From Mactromeris polynyma (Eukaryota; Mollusca; Bivalvia; Venerida; Mactridae): a stretch of DNA of 64,000 nucleotides. The position numbers were made by a program, and so were the translations under genes. The first letter of the stretch is position 1. Each line of letters opens with the position of its first letter. Positions 1 through 11,629 of this stretch are shown piece after piece. The notes below the pieces were generated by a model, which saw only the letters and a list, made by a program, of their open reading frames with translations, ran no database searches and was not told the origin of the DNA. The stretch spans positions 9,011,385 to 9,075,384 of the forward strand of contig JASFXZ010000010.1 in assembly GCA_032209605.1 (NCBI GenBank), given 5' to 3'.

Positions 1-3000
1 TTTAAATTGCACATAATCTCCATCTTCATACCCATGTCTTGTTTCATCCAGACAGGTTACTGTACCCTCCTCATCCTGTATAACAATTATAGTAAATGAT
101 GTGACAAATCATACATGTCTGAGATTGTAAAACTTGAATCTTCCTCCAAGGTCAAAACTCACTCAGTGTTTTGGAAATTTATTAATGAACCAGAAGGTTT
201 TGAGCCCACGACCCAAACGACGTTAGCGCCTAGCACTGAAGTAACTGCGACCATACCCACTACGCCACCCCCCAAAAAAGATTGTTCAAATGATGCTTAT
301 ATGGTCGTTGTTACTTCAGTACTTGGGAGATAGGGTGTGTGTAACAACTTGTGATAAGTTTACCTACTTAAATGTCTCACAGACATTTATGCCACTTGGC
401 TTTTATGAATGAATGGGTTCACTAATAAATTTCCAAAATTTACTTAACAGCTGCTGTCCCAGGCATTCATAAAAGCCAAGTGGCGTGTCTGTCTGTGAGA
501 CATTTAAGTAGCTAAAAATTATCACTCTGTGTTTCGATTTTCTCAAGTTAACTATTGTATTCCAATGAAAATTGATCATACAGTATTCTGACATTATGCG
601 CCAACCTTTTATTCAAACTTGTCAATTACTCATCATGATATATAATATTTCGGGCCAAAGGTTATAATACTCAGAATGAAAATATCTACGATGCAACATG
701 AGGGGAATTTGATGCAGGATATGAGAAAATATGCTCTTTAGAGGGGGTCATAGGGCCCAATTTCAGCCCTTACAGGCCAAACAACTAGCAGGATGCATAA
801 TCAACATCATCCTCGGTACCCAGGCTATTCATAACATATATGATACCCTGGGCAAATTGGCTAGCGAAACTTCGTAATGTATGAATATTCAATAGCATTT
901 CTTGACCAATGAAATGGACGATAACAAAAAAGATGGAATCTCCATTGTGAAGAGCTATCACTCAGAACCACGATTTCATCCGCAACTCCTCGACAATTTC
1001 TGTATCACATGATGTGCGTATCATGCAGCCAATCAAGCGGCTGGATTTCACCTCATTACTTATTCACGAGTACAAGATTTTTACAGTCAGTTAGCCCAGG
1101 GTATCATATTTGTTATGAATAGCCTGGGTACCAAGGATGTTCGACATCCACAAAGTATGTTTACTTACCACATCTGCTATCATGTTGCTGATTGGTTGTT
1201 CTCCATCAATGTCAGTGACGACAAACTCCTCACCAAAATCACAGAAAATCATCCTAAAAAATGAACAAAATAAATCTTAGAATAATTGATTTAACCAATA
1301 ATGACGACTGAATATCAGTCATGTATTCAGAGAAGCATGATCAAAACTATTTCTTTACTGATTATTTCATACACGAAATTCAAAAGAAAGCAAATTATTT
1401 TAAGTAAAATTGAAATAATTCATGTTTATATTAGGCCTAAATAAGTTTGTATCTTGTTACAGGCTGTAAAAATGATGGGTCGGTAGGTAGGAAGTTATAA
1501 AATATGCTTTTACTCATTAAGTTGAAAATCAATCATACTTCATGTGCATATTGTCTCTATCAGAGAAATATTCCAAGGTCTATTTACAAATTGACTTGTT
1601 AATAATTATTATGCTTAGGCAATGTTGACATCCTTGAATGATACTTTTGAATGAATTTTTAAGGATATATTAAAGACTCGCCTAGACCACATCAAAATAA
1701 AGACCACAAATTCAAGTCCATTTCATAAGTCTACTTTTTAGGCCTAACTTTTGATACATTTCCTCATCTGTCTAATGCCACTTCAGAATAAATGCATATG
1801 TTATGAGTCATCCATCATAAGTTTACGCCATGGAAATCCCATGTATTGACAAATGGTACAAATTAATGGGATTAAGTTAAAGTGCAATTTGTTACTAAAG
1901 TATTTTCACTTTGGCTTCTTGCTTCTTCTTTATACAAAAAAGTGGTCATGGTCATCATGATGAAATAATCAATATACATGTATATACTTACCCAGCTAAA
2001 CCTCTTGTTTCTGCAATAATCAGCTTGATTCCATTGGCATGACAAATTTCCCCAACACTGATTTGTTCCTCCATATTGCTGTCTGTCAGAACTACACACT
2101 GTAAAAATATATACATATCATGAGTAATACAATGCATCAGCCAGGGATGTCATTAAAGGCCGGGATCCAGTAAAGATACACAGTAACTTAAGCATCATCA
2201 CCCGGCTGTTATAGTATGAATGGTTCCCCCGACACCTGCCTACGTTTGGTGATTTCCCTGCTACAAAAATTATTGAAACCTCTGAACAACATCATGTTTG
2301 CATGACAAAATGGCAACATATACAAAATTAACAGATAGTTTTAAACATACAGCACACATTTTGGTATCCATTCCACTTTAGGTTGCTGTCTGAGAAGGAA
2401 AAATATTCACCTTCGGCTACTTCTGAACAGACTTCGTTTTAGAATAGCTATTGGAAAACTCTATATTCAATTTGTAAAATAAACAATTTTTTGCCATATG
2501 AAAATGATCTAACAATGACTATAAAAATGGCTGAATAAAAGCCCTGTCCACCTTGTAACTACTGTCAGACCTCGTTAATTCAACAACCTTCTATCCGAAT
2601 ACTCGGTATCATCCGAAATAAATATCAGGTCCTGATGTATCTTTTTATGAAAGTCCAATCGAAATGGGCTATTCGAAACCATGTACTATTCGAAATAAAA
2701 TTTCGGACCCGATGAATTCGAATGAACGAGGTCGGACTGTATGCGTCTCCGAACCCAACAAAAAGGTCAAGTACACTCACCTGGAAGTCCTTCAAGAATG
2801 CTTCATCTAAGTTGGCAGTAGAACAATTACAAGGTACGTAACTGTTGAGTTCAGCAAGTCGGGGTAATGTAACCTCAGCACGATTCTTTCCAATATCTGC
2901 CTCCCGCAAGAAAAACTGAAATAAAAAGGAATATCTCATTAACACTTGAGAGTATAGTTTAAGCATGTCACCTTAGACTTAATTTAAATATAAGTACAGA

Positions 3001-6000
3001 ATTCATAAAATGTGTTTGACCATCTGACATGTCTAGTAAAATTTCATTCCATTTGGTAAAAATCAGAAAATATTATCAGCCTGGTAAAAAGGGGGAATTT
3101 ACAGTCAAACACTGCATTAGCTTTGCCACAGTTAATCACAGTTAATGATATTGTTCAACATTAACTAGTGGGCTAATCAGGTAAACAAACAATACCAACT
3201 GACAAACTTCCCAACATGAATCTGAGGGGTCAAAAGCGAAATGAAACATACAGTATTAAAACTATGCATAGTTGATCTGCATTTTCAGACCCAGTGAATT
3301 TTGTTATGAAAATTATTTTACTGCCTGTGCCTTTTCAATTGGGAAAATAGAGGCGCGATAAATCCCAAATTTGGGAAAATAAGGTAATGGTTGTTTTCTT
3401 TAAAAAATCACTTTTCAGCTGTGGCTGGTGTTTAATATATATTATATATGAGGGGATGTAAGAGCAAAGATTCTTTTATAAAAGGTTAAATACACAAACA
3501 CCTGACTTGATAAAAAGGAATTCAGAGGGGAAAAAATGAACAAAGAACTGGGAAAAATTGACACTTTTTGAGGAGAAACAGCCTCTATTCAGCAGTAAAA
3601 TTAACAAAAAAAATCACTGGACCTGAATGTTTCACACAGAATAAAATCTCTGGACAATACAAACCTGCGATGACAGATCTGTCCATGTTGTATTCTTTGT
3701 GTCCTGAATGGTAACCGATTTCACTCCACCGAGCACGACATTCTTCGCAACCTCCACGCCGAGACCGTTCATACCAGCTACAAGTACATTGGATGACTGC
3801 ATTCTACGCATAGCAGCGTGTCCAAGAACATACCTTGAATCAGGAAATTAAACATTGAATTTAACTGAATAATAACAGACATAATTGTCCTCAGAATTCA
3901 ATCAACAAGTAACAGCAACTTTCTGCTCACTCAAATCATTTCATAAATTTTCTCTATTGAAAAGTCTGCTAAGTCAGTAAATGCAGCATAATGAGTCAAG
4001 AACACTCTATCAGGCATATTTGAGCGCTGCTATGGGATTTCCAACCACTGTAAGTGACATCATTTCAAGAAAACACAATATGTGATGTAACTATTTGCAA
4101 GCAGGAAACAATATTTACTCCATACGGTCGCTTCGTTTTCATATTGCCATATGGGGCAAATATTGCTTACTGGCAGTACATGGTGACGTCATATGTGACG
4201 TTTTCAGGAAATGACATCACTAAAGAAGATGTTGGAAATCATACAGTAGCTCTCATTTAGGAAACTACATGAGCTTATATATATGTATAAGAGAACAATA
4301 TAAATGTGTACAATGGAAGAAAATAAATCAGAATTTATTGATTATTGGTCTAATTACCACAGTATAATGATAATCAATACATGCCGATAGTACACACAGT
4401 AACAGATAGAAAACCCGCGGGCATAAATTGCCTAGTAACCAGAAACAGTTGTCTTACAGTAAGTAATTAAGTTACAAAATTACATTTTCACCGAATATAG
4501 TCGAACAATATTTGTCTTGCACTTGTGAAAATTAGTACAAATCCATTATCATCGGCAAGAAATGATGAGTGACCTATATATACATAATGAATACTGGTAT
4601 ACATGTAATTATCACATACAAGAATGGCAAATGTACATGACAAGTGGTGAAAATTAGCTTGTGCTAGTTAAAGTATTGGTATGTCTAATAATAGCATCTG
4701 CCAGTGAAAATAAACCTAATGTCATATATGGTTAATTTGAAGTACTTAAAAACAAGGTTAACATCACCTGCCCTAAGTTAAGCAGCAGAAATACAGCCTG
4801 TGACATATTTTTGAAATTATTCTGAAACAAGTATAACTTAACAAGAATGAAGAAAAGAATACAGAAATATACATACAGCTGACGAGAATAGAGTCCTTCA
4901 TCAATCTCCCCTTCAACACCATTCTGGTTGTTCTTTGCCATCTCTGCCTGTAATAGCAAAATATTCTTGTTAACACACTTTAAATCAAAATTATAGTATA
5001 TATTGAGTATATATTGTTCAGTATTAAAGCATTAATGAGGCCCTTTTTAAGTGTCAGTTTGCTGTTTAGGATTTTTTCAGCTAGGGGTCCTTGGACCCTC
5101 GTGTTTGACAAATTAGGGGTCCTTAGTAAATGCGTACGGTCCAAGGTATGCAGTTTATACCTGACCAAAGTTTATTTAGGGGTCTCAGGGATGCACAGTA
5201 AGTTAAAAATGGGAGTCCCGAGAAAGAAAATGGAGTCAGGGACTCAAAATGTCTGCGTCCCTGTTTCCTGACCCTGCGTTAACTTGGGTTGGTAGGCAGG
5301 TGAAGTTTTTTTAAACAATGCTTTTGAAGTCTCCACAATAAAACAGCAACAAACTTTTTTGAGCATAACAATTTTTCTGGAGAGTAGGGAGACAGCAGAC
5401 TGACGTCTTTTAGTCTGACCTTAGCTCAGGTTAATGGTCTATACAAACAAGCAAATCATTAGACTGGCAATCTATTTCATGCAAGAAAACAAACTGAGTA
5501 AATACAAAGCACATTCAGACATCTAAATAGAAATTATCTGTATACACATATAAGGCCATCCTAAATAGTTTGTTTGCGGTTACGCGACCCAGATTTTTCA
5601 TACTCAGTGAGTAGGTAGGAAGGTTTTTATTTAGTTTAGTACTGTAATGGCTAAAAGACCAAACAAATTTTTAAGGATGGCCAAAGCAAAAGGTATGACC
5701 ATGCATGCATCAATTTTATTTGAACAAAATTGTAGTAAGTATCTATACATTCAGTACCACATTTTAAAATAGTAGCAAAATATTTCTCTTTCCAGGTTAG
5801 TTTGAATGACCTTTATTCCCTATAAGACTGAGTTTGATTATAGAATTAGTTTTCTGATATTGCTCACATCCTGACAGTCACTACCAGTACTTTCAGCAAT
5901 TTGCATTAGTAATTAGTAAGACGTCACATGCCGATACACTTATTAATCATTAATAATAATTATACTGTGCTATTTCCATGTACATTTTGTTGACATGACA

Positions 6001-9000
6001 GCAAAGGGAAATTAATGATGTTATTGGTTTCAACACTGGTAAGCAGAACAAGAAAGTGGTAGTCATCAAACACCAAGTTAACGAAGTTCCACTTGAAATG
6101 GAAATTAATTGATAATGAATACTCATATATACTGGTAGTATGGAGCTAAATGAGGAACTAAAGGGGGAAATTTAGATACAATGCATGCCCTTATACTGAA
6201 GTGCACTTAATGGCCATATATGGTGAAAACTGATGTTGAGCTACGTAAGACCTAAATGATTAACTATCAAATGTGTTTAGTTAGTAATCAGGGTGGGCGA
6301 ACAAATGACTTTTTGTTTACTACCTGGCACGAAAAGCTGGTGGCTGATCTCAAAACGGTACATATTTTGACAGTTTCTGTTGGTTAGAAATAGTTTTAGT
6401 TTAAGCCCATATCGACTTATAGATATCTGTAGATATGCCGGAATACGTGCCAAAAAAAAAAGGAGAACATTTCACCTCACTTAAAAATTTGTGACGCACA
6501 TTCCGGCAAATCTACATTTTCTAACAAACAAAAACTGCCAAAATACGTACCGTTTTGTGATCTGCCGCCGCGTAGTAAACAAAGAAGTCACGTGTTCACC
6601 CACCCCGATTAATACAAAATCTGTATTAGCACATTCAAACACCATGACATTTAAGACAGTTTCATTATAGCCAAATTTCTTATCAACATCAGATTCAAAC
6701 AATATTTGCTTATAATTAAATCCAGCAAGTATAGCACGAGTATAATTAGTACAACTTAATTAATTAAGCTTCATACTTCATAAACACTGCAGAGAAGTCC
6801 ACCAACAAGTATAAATGATTAGAGTGTCAGTTTTAATGAAATTTCACTTTACAAGTAAATGCAATGCCCTGAAACGTGTATTCGCAGTTTTCATTACAGG
6901 TAAAACCAAGTTAGTTACGTGTTAATATGTAGTATGTTTATACACTTTATATACCATATAAAGAGGAAAATGCACAGCATTGTATACATGTACTTTGTCA
7001 CGTAAGAAATGCACAAAATGAACACATTAATATGGTTATTAAGGCATGAAAACGTACGCCAAACTAAAGTTACATTCAAAATTAAATACCTACTTTCCTG
7101 GGTAAATACCGACAAGTGAAAATTCCACAATAAACACATACAAAAGCGTATACAACTGAATTAAAATGAATCAAATTCGAAAACTGTATAGACACCATGC
7201 AGCTTCACTTTCTACTATTCTTATGACGATCAAGATTTCTGCAAGTATCATTCTCATTAAGCTACTATCAACATGTATGTACTGCACGGCTCATAAATAA
7301 ATCACCTCAAATTAATTAGAATGACTGACTTGATTAATTAAATCAATATTGTAGCACTAGTAGATAAGATAAACACATAAAAGGTTCTGATAACAATTAG
7401 TTATCATACTGATTATCAATGTCTGTGTTTGATCTGGTTAAACACCGTTTTTCAACAATTTCAGTTAGATATAGTTTACCTAACCAGTTTTCCAGAAATT
7501 AATAAACGACCAGTACTAACTTGCCCTTTCACACGCAGCTGACAACATCCCCACATGAATCAGAGGTGGGGGACAAATGACCATAGACAAAAGTCACAGC
7601 AGGACATGACCTGCCCCACTCAGGAATCGAACCCAGACTGCCAAAGTGACAGTTCAGCCCACTACTGACTCGGTGGGTTACTTTCGATGTCTGTGCTATT
7701 CGAGGCAAAGGGTACTACAGAGCAGCTTCTACAAAAGGCTCTCTCTTACCAACTATCTGTCTTGAAAAAAAAATTGTCCTCGAGAAAGAATTAACTATCA
7801 AATTAACCTCTTCAGAGCAACAACCACTCAACAACAGCCAAAATCGGTGTCTCCAAAAGTTGTGTTGCTTTGGAGAGGTTGCACTGTAACACTTCAGCAA
7901 TTGGATAATAATTGTATTCTTATTTGTCTATTTTTACGACCATATGAACATGCCACACCAAATATATACTATCAATCAACTTCTTCCAACTCAGTTAATG
8001 ACATAGTAAGTTATATGCAGAAAGCCACACATAAGTCCATTATCAACCATTATAATGAAATATTTTTTTACCCAACAACTGATAATTTACCCAAATGTTG
8101 GCAGCCAAGATGAGCTTGTGAATACATAGACAATTTCTTTCTTTCACAAACAGAAGCAATCACAGACAGATAAACATTTAATAATAAGACTATCCTGACT
8201 TATCATAATGTAATCTGATTTCTATACACCTTATTGCATACTGGAGACAAATCATATCAAAATATAACGAGACAAACTCAGAATTCAATTTCATCACAGA
8301 ATAATTAAAATTTGCCCACGACAACCATTATCATTGGACTGAAAAAACTACTTCCTTTTGTCAGATAGTATAGAATGACCTACGCAATATTAATCGTTAG
8401 ACCTACCGGTATATTCTTATTATTAACTATGTTTCTTGGGACTGAGGTTATAAAACCGAGTACGAGACCAGTCTCAGAATGCAGCCTTGCTACTGGTCAA
8501 TTTTTAGAATGAGCTCAGAAAACACCAACAGAAGCTCGAGTTTATCAATGTATCAACAATGCAAATATGGCATTTTCAGCATAGACAAAGTATATACACG
8601 ATTGTCAATGGTGACTCTATTGCAGGCAAAATAAATTTATTTCATTCATCGCCAACATCCACACCATCTTGTCAACTACTCAAATGATATAATCCATTCC
8701 GCTCAGGATTTTACCAGTTTATACACAGGCTGATACTGAGAAGAGAGAAAACAAACCAGCTGATTCCACAGCATGTTAACAGACAACTGATGCACTAAAG
8801 CAAAACAAAAAGCCTACAAGACAATTTGAATTTAATACTTTTTATCCCTGTGTCACAGAAAACAGTGGAGTAGATTCATCAGAAGAAAACAGTGGAGTAG
8901 ATTCATCAGAAGAAGAGCAAGAGACATACCAGTGATTGATAATATGAGCCTTTTGAGAGTATAGTGAAAAGCTATTTTAACTTACCATAAAAATCACATT

Positions 9001-11371
9001 TTGCAAGGGGGGGGATTTATTTCAAAGTAATTCCAAAAACGTCTAAAACAACCCTAATTTAAGTGTTATGCATGCATGTTTACCATATTTGTCCTAATAA
9101 ATATACACGCATAGCAATCCATTTTTTAATGTTACACCCCATGTATATTCTCCAAAATAAAGGTGGTATTTATTACGAATTTTACAGTCGTCTCGGTACT
9201 AAAGTCTCTGTAGCAATAGTTTTGTGCCAAACCCATTAAATTACTATGGAATACAGGCAAGATGTTCCAACTAGTTTCTTACAGGAGATGACGTCATACG
9301 ATGCAATACTTAAATAACAGATCTCGTAACAAGATTATAATTGCTTATTATGAAATCATGAGATTATGAGATCTTTAAAAAACCTATAATAAAATTTAAA
9401 AAAAACTAGTATACCGTTATACTGATTATAAATGCAAAATTATAATTATGTGGCACAGTGCAATAACATTATCTGTTCTATATACATGTTACTTTAAAGT
9501 TGCAATCCTGAGCACAGCAAGCGAGATTTGTCAAGTGTGAGAGACTGACAAAATGAAGTTAACTTACTGAATATTTTCTGTACATTGCTTGAGAGTCAAT
9601 ATGTTCTATTCTCGAGTCCGTACTCAGTAAACCAGTACTAGCAGATGAGGATATACCAGGCTGCATGCATATATATGAACATATGATTAAATAATAAATA
9701 AAACAATGTATTTAATATGATTAAATGAAAATTCATCACAAACGTATTCTCTTCATTTTGGAAACAGAATTAATTTTGAAAACCTGTCAGGAAGTAATAT
9801 AATTTGATGAAGAATACTTTAAAAAATTGTTTTACTATACACAGAAAATATCTGACAACTCTGGCCTGCATATCATCTACTGTTTGTCCATCCTCTGCTT
9901 AACAGTGTAATGAAAAGTTGAATTATGAAAGCAGCAGACCAGTGAAATGAACCTGCAGGCTATCACATGGTCACCACAAACATATACATTTGTGTATAAA
10001 CAAGAGCACCGCAAGCAGATGTATACGCCTATCTGCGTGTTACATCATCTATCATCCACAATGTGACACAGAATCTGAGATAAACTACAACAGTAGCTCT
10101 TCATATTTTCAAAACTGACAAGTTAATAAGTAAGCATAGCGAACACAAATTGCAATATTATAAAAAGATTAATAAAAAAATGTATTAAAATATGATTATA
10201 ATATTACATAAAAAAGCATCTTATACAGGTATATAATTTTGAAGCAATTGCTGTACTATTCATATACATTATCATGTTTTGAATACCAGACATCACAATA
10301 TAGTGTACAGGTATATACATGTGAATATGCATTAATGATTTAATCAGTTAATTTCTAAAGGATGACGTTTTTATGCCATATTTTAAAATAAAACGACCTG
10401 TGCATTAAAATTAAAACAGGCAAGACTTGTTACTTGTTTTGTCACGCTGAGATAAAATAAACATTCAACATCGAAATCTTGGGTTCTACTGACAGGACAA
10501 ATTGTTCAACCATTTCTATGACAATATTTGTCTTGAGCGACATAATTCAATTTTTATTTATATGCTATCTAAACAAAATTGTAAGTGAACACAAATTTAC
10601 TGAACGCTTCAGTCAACAGGAGAAATTCCTAACATATACATGTTGAAACATTACCTATATGATTAATGCTTCTAGAATAATTTGCTAACAGAAGATCATA
10701 GCTAAAAATAGAATTTTCAAAACATGCTAAAAATAAAAATCTTGAAAATCGAATTTTGTCATTACTGGGTTAAATTTTTTAAAAATACCACAGGAATTCA
10801 ATACACAGAACTTCGTAAAAGAGTTATTATAAATACATGCCAACTTAGTTGCATAATATATAATACAGTTTTATAAATATATGCTAATTGCTATATAGCT
10901 TAGATCACACACAAAACTATTTAATTAATGTAATAATATTAAATATTTACTTTTATGGTCACAGGTCGCTATACGTATAGATCCTGAAAGCATTGTCATT
11001 TTTGCACCAACTCATACTTGTAAGCAGACCAACCATGCAATACTCATACCCAGTCACCTAAGGATTCTTTAAGAGCATCCATGTGCTTTAAATAGATTAG
11101 CTTAGTTAAACATTTCAGAGATCAGCGATACAGTAAGAACTTTAATAGAAGTAGACCTCAACATTAATGATTTATGATTATAAAATCGTGAAAATTGTCA
11201 TGCTTCAGTGGGCTATATTTGTTAAAGTAATAACAGCAAGTTGAATGCAATGCATGCAACATCATCCTGCAATAATACACTTACCGAATTGCTGTTGCAA
11301 TTTTCACTCAGAGAAGTACCTTCAAGTCGTTGCTTTTTAGCTGGAGGCTCTTTGTCAATGCTACTGGACAT
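1..11371 (-). CDS. UBA1: Ubiquitin-activating enzyme E1 (UBA1), 5' part, continues off the left edge
   Basis: UBA1 activates ubiquitin with ATP (adenylation, then a thioester) and passes it to E2 enzymes in cytosol and nucleus. Exons, in order of transcription: 11285-11371, 4877-4947, 3665-3833, 2781-2915, 1992-2098, 1169-1253, 1-75 (incomplete). All junctions are GT-AG and keep phase, giving 243 residues. Exon 1 begins [16 protein letters not shown], with a basic nuclear-signal-like stretch. Exon 2 carries MAKNNQNG and [11 protein letters not shown], the E1 hallmark. Exon 3 holds the glycine-rich nucleotide-fold motif [17 protein letters not shown]. Exon 4 has [11 protein letters not shown] and [11 protein letters not shown]. 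Exon 6 gives FCDFGEEF and exon 7 [14 protein letters not shown]. This is the first (inactive) adenylation domain; the catalytic-Cys and ubiquitin-fold domains lie outside the window. The acceptor directly before the start ATG implies an upstream noncoding exon. Family assignment is near certain. Confidence 0.95.
169..514. repeat. Two interleaved inverted repeats
   Basis: Arms 169-191 and 416-438 (TTTTGGAAATTTATTA core) are inverted copies with one mismatch. A second pair, about 362-410 and 466-514, is inverted too (TACTTAAATGTCTCACAGAC at one end). The pairs interlock and do not nest. Likely foldback or MITE remnants in UBA1 intron 6. Confidence 0.6.
809..1138. mobile_element. 330 bp MITE-like element with ~46 bp terminal inverted repeats
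   Basis: Ends begin ATCCTCGGTACCCAGGC and, inverted on the right, ATCCTTGGTACCCAGGC; the arms match for about 46 bp with a few mismatches. No coding sequence inside. It lies in UBA1 intron 6, about 30 bp from exon 6. No clear target duplication was seen. Confidence 0.65.
2562..2739 (+). mobile_element. TA-flanked MITE, family A, copy 1
   Basis: Left end CTGTCAGACCTCGTTAATTC, right end GAATGAACGAGGTCGGACTG, flanked by TA on both sides, as for Tc1/mariner-type insertions. Two relatives lie at 24265 and 26869. In UBA1 intron 4. Confidence 0.7.
5554..5682. mobile_element. 129 bp inverted-repeat element
   Basis: Left GGCCATCCTAAATAGTTTG and right CAAATTTTTAAGGATGGCC are inverted. A related shorter unit with GGCCATCCTTAATA and GTATGGCC lies at 35813-35898 in an SLC6 intron. 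Noncoding, in UBA1 intron 1. Confidence 0.6.
6286..6610. mobile_element. ~325 bp element with ~100 bp divergent inverted arms
   Basis: The left arm (AATCAGGGTGGGCGAAC, later ACAAATGACTTTTTGTTTAC and CAAAACGGTAC) is matched in inverted order by the right arm (GTACCGTTTTGTGATC, GTAAACAAAGAAGTCACGTG, GTTCACCCACCCCGATT). The arms differ at many sites, so the insertion is old. In UBA1 intron 1. Confidence 0.6.
7422..7682 (-). mobile_element. tRNA-derived SINE, near full length
   Basis: On the minus strand it begins with a tRNA-like head containing B box GGGTTCGATTCCTG. A middle block follows with CATGTGGGGATGTTGTCAGC and GGCAAGTTAGTACTGGT, then a 3' end with AAAACTGGTTAGGT and TGTTGAAAAACGGTGTTTAA. 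The same middle and 3' blocks recur at 16150-16292 and, in part, at 59700-59935. I believe this is the V-SINE/RUDI-like family of molluscs; that name is from memory. Confidence 0.65.
8865..8918 (+). repeat. 27 bp tandem duplication
   Basis: AACAGTGGAGTAGATTCATC followed by AGAAGAA is present twice in direct succession, in UBA1 intron 1. Confidence 0.85.
9568..9660 (-). CDS. Possible 93-nt cassette exon of UBA1 between exons 1 and 2
   Basis: A 93-nt segment in UBA1 intron 1 has an acceptor (TGCATGCAG) and a consensus donor (GTAAGT). It is open in phase 0, matching the phase 0 junction of exons 1 and 2, so inclusion would add 31 residues without a frameshift. The reading begins [17 protein letters not shown] and ends QAMYRKYS. 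I do not recognise the peptide and saw no counterpart in the UBA1 proteins I know. It could be a lineage-specific alternative N-terminal exon or chance. An open frame of this length with both sites and matching phases is unlikely but not impossible by chance. Confidence 0.45.
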
Positions 11372-11559
11372 CTGCAAAAGAAAGACTTATGAACTACACT
11401 CGGACAAAAGTTGATGAATACCCCAATTTATAGGTAAATAAAGGACAGAAACGTAAAGAACAATGCACAATCACACGATAGACGGGTTAAAACATGGCTA
11501 AATGGGATATCTACCGGAATATCTTAAGTATTTATCAGACGAGCTTAAAATTTCTGCCG

Positions 11560-11625
11560 ATTCTAAAATCAATATGGCGGCGCCCTACACGTGCGGAAGT
11601 AGGGAGAATTTCGAAATGACTCACA
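11560..11625. promoter_or_regulatory. Probable UBA1 promoter: YY1-, E-box- and ETS-like motif cluster
   Basis: About 200 bp upstream of the first UBA1 coding exon, within some 45 bp, lie AATATGGCGGC (YY1-type, 11570-11580), CACGTG (E-box) and CGGAAGT (ETS-type). This combination is typical of TATA-less housekeeping promoters. The stretch is also locally GC-rich compared with its surroundings. An upstream noncoding UBA1 exon probably begins here. No divergent gene was found on the right. Confidence 0.5.
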
Positions 11626-11629
11626 AAGG

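Noticed and set aside
5066..5280. Iterated AGGGGTCCTTGGACC-like text
   Set aside because: A few loose internal repeats only; no clear unit or ends to annotate as an element.
8860..8937. Coding-looking acidic stretch [20 protein letters not shown] on the plus strand
   Set aside because: Caused by a 27 bp tandem duplication; it lies antisense in UBA1 intron 1, and a stop follows at once with no partner exon.
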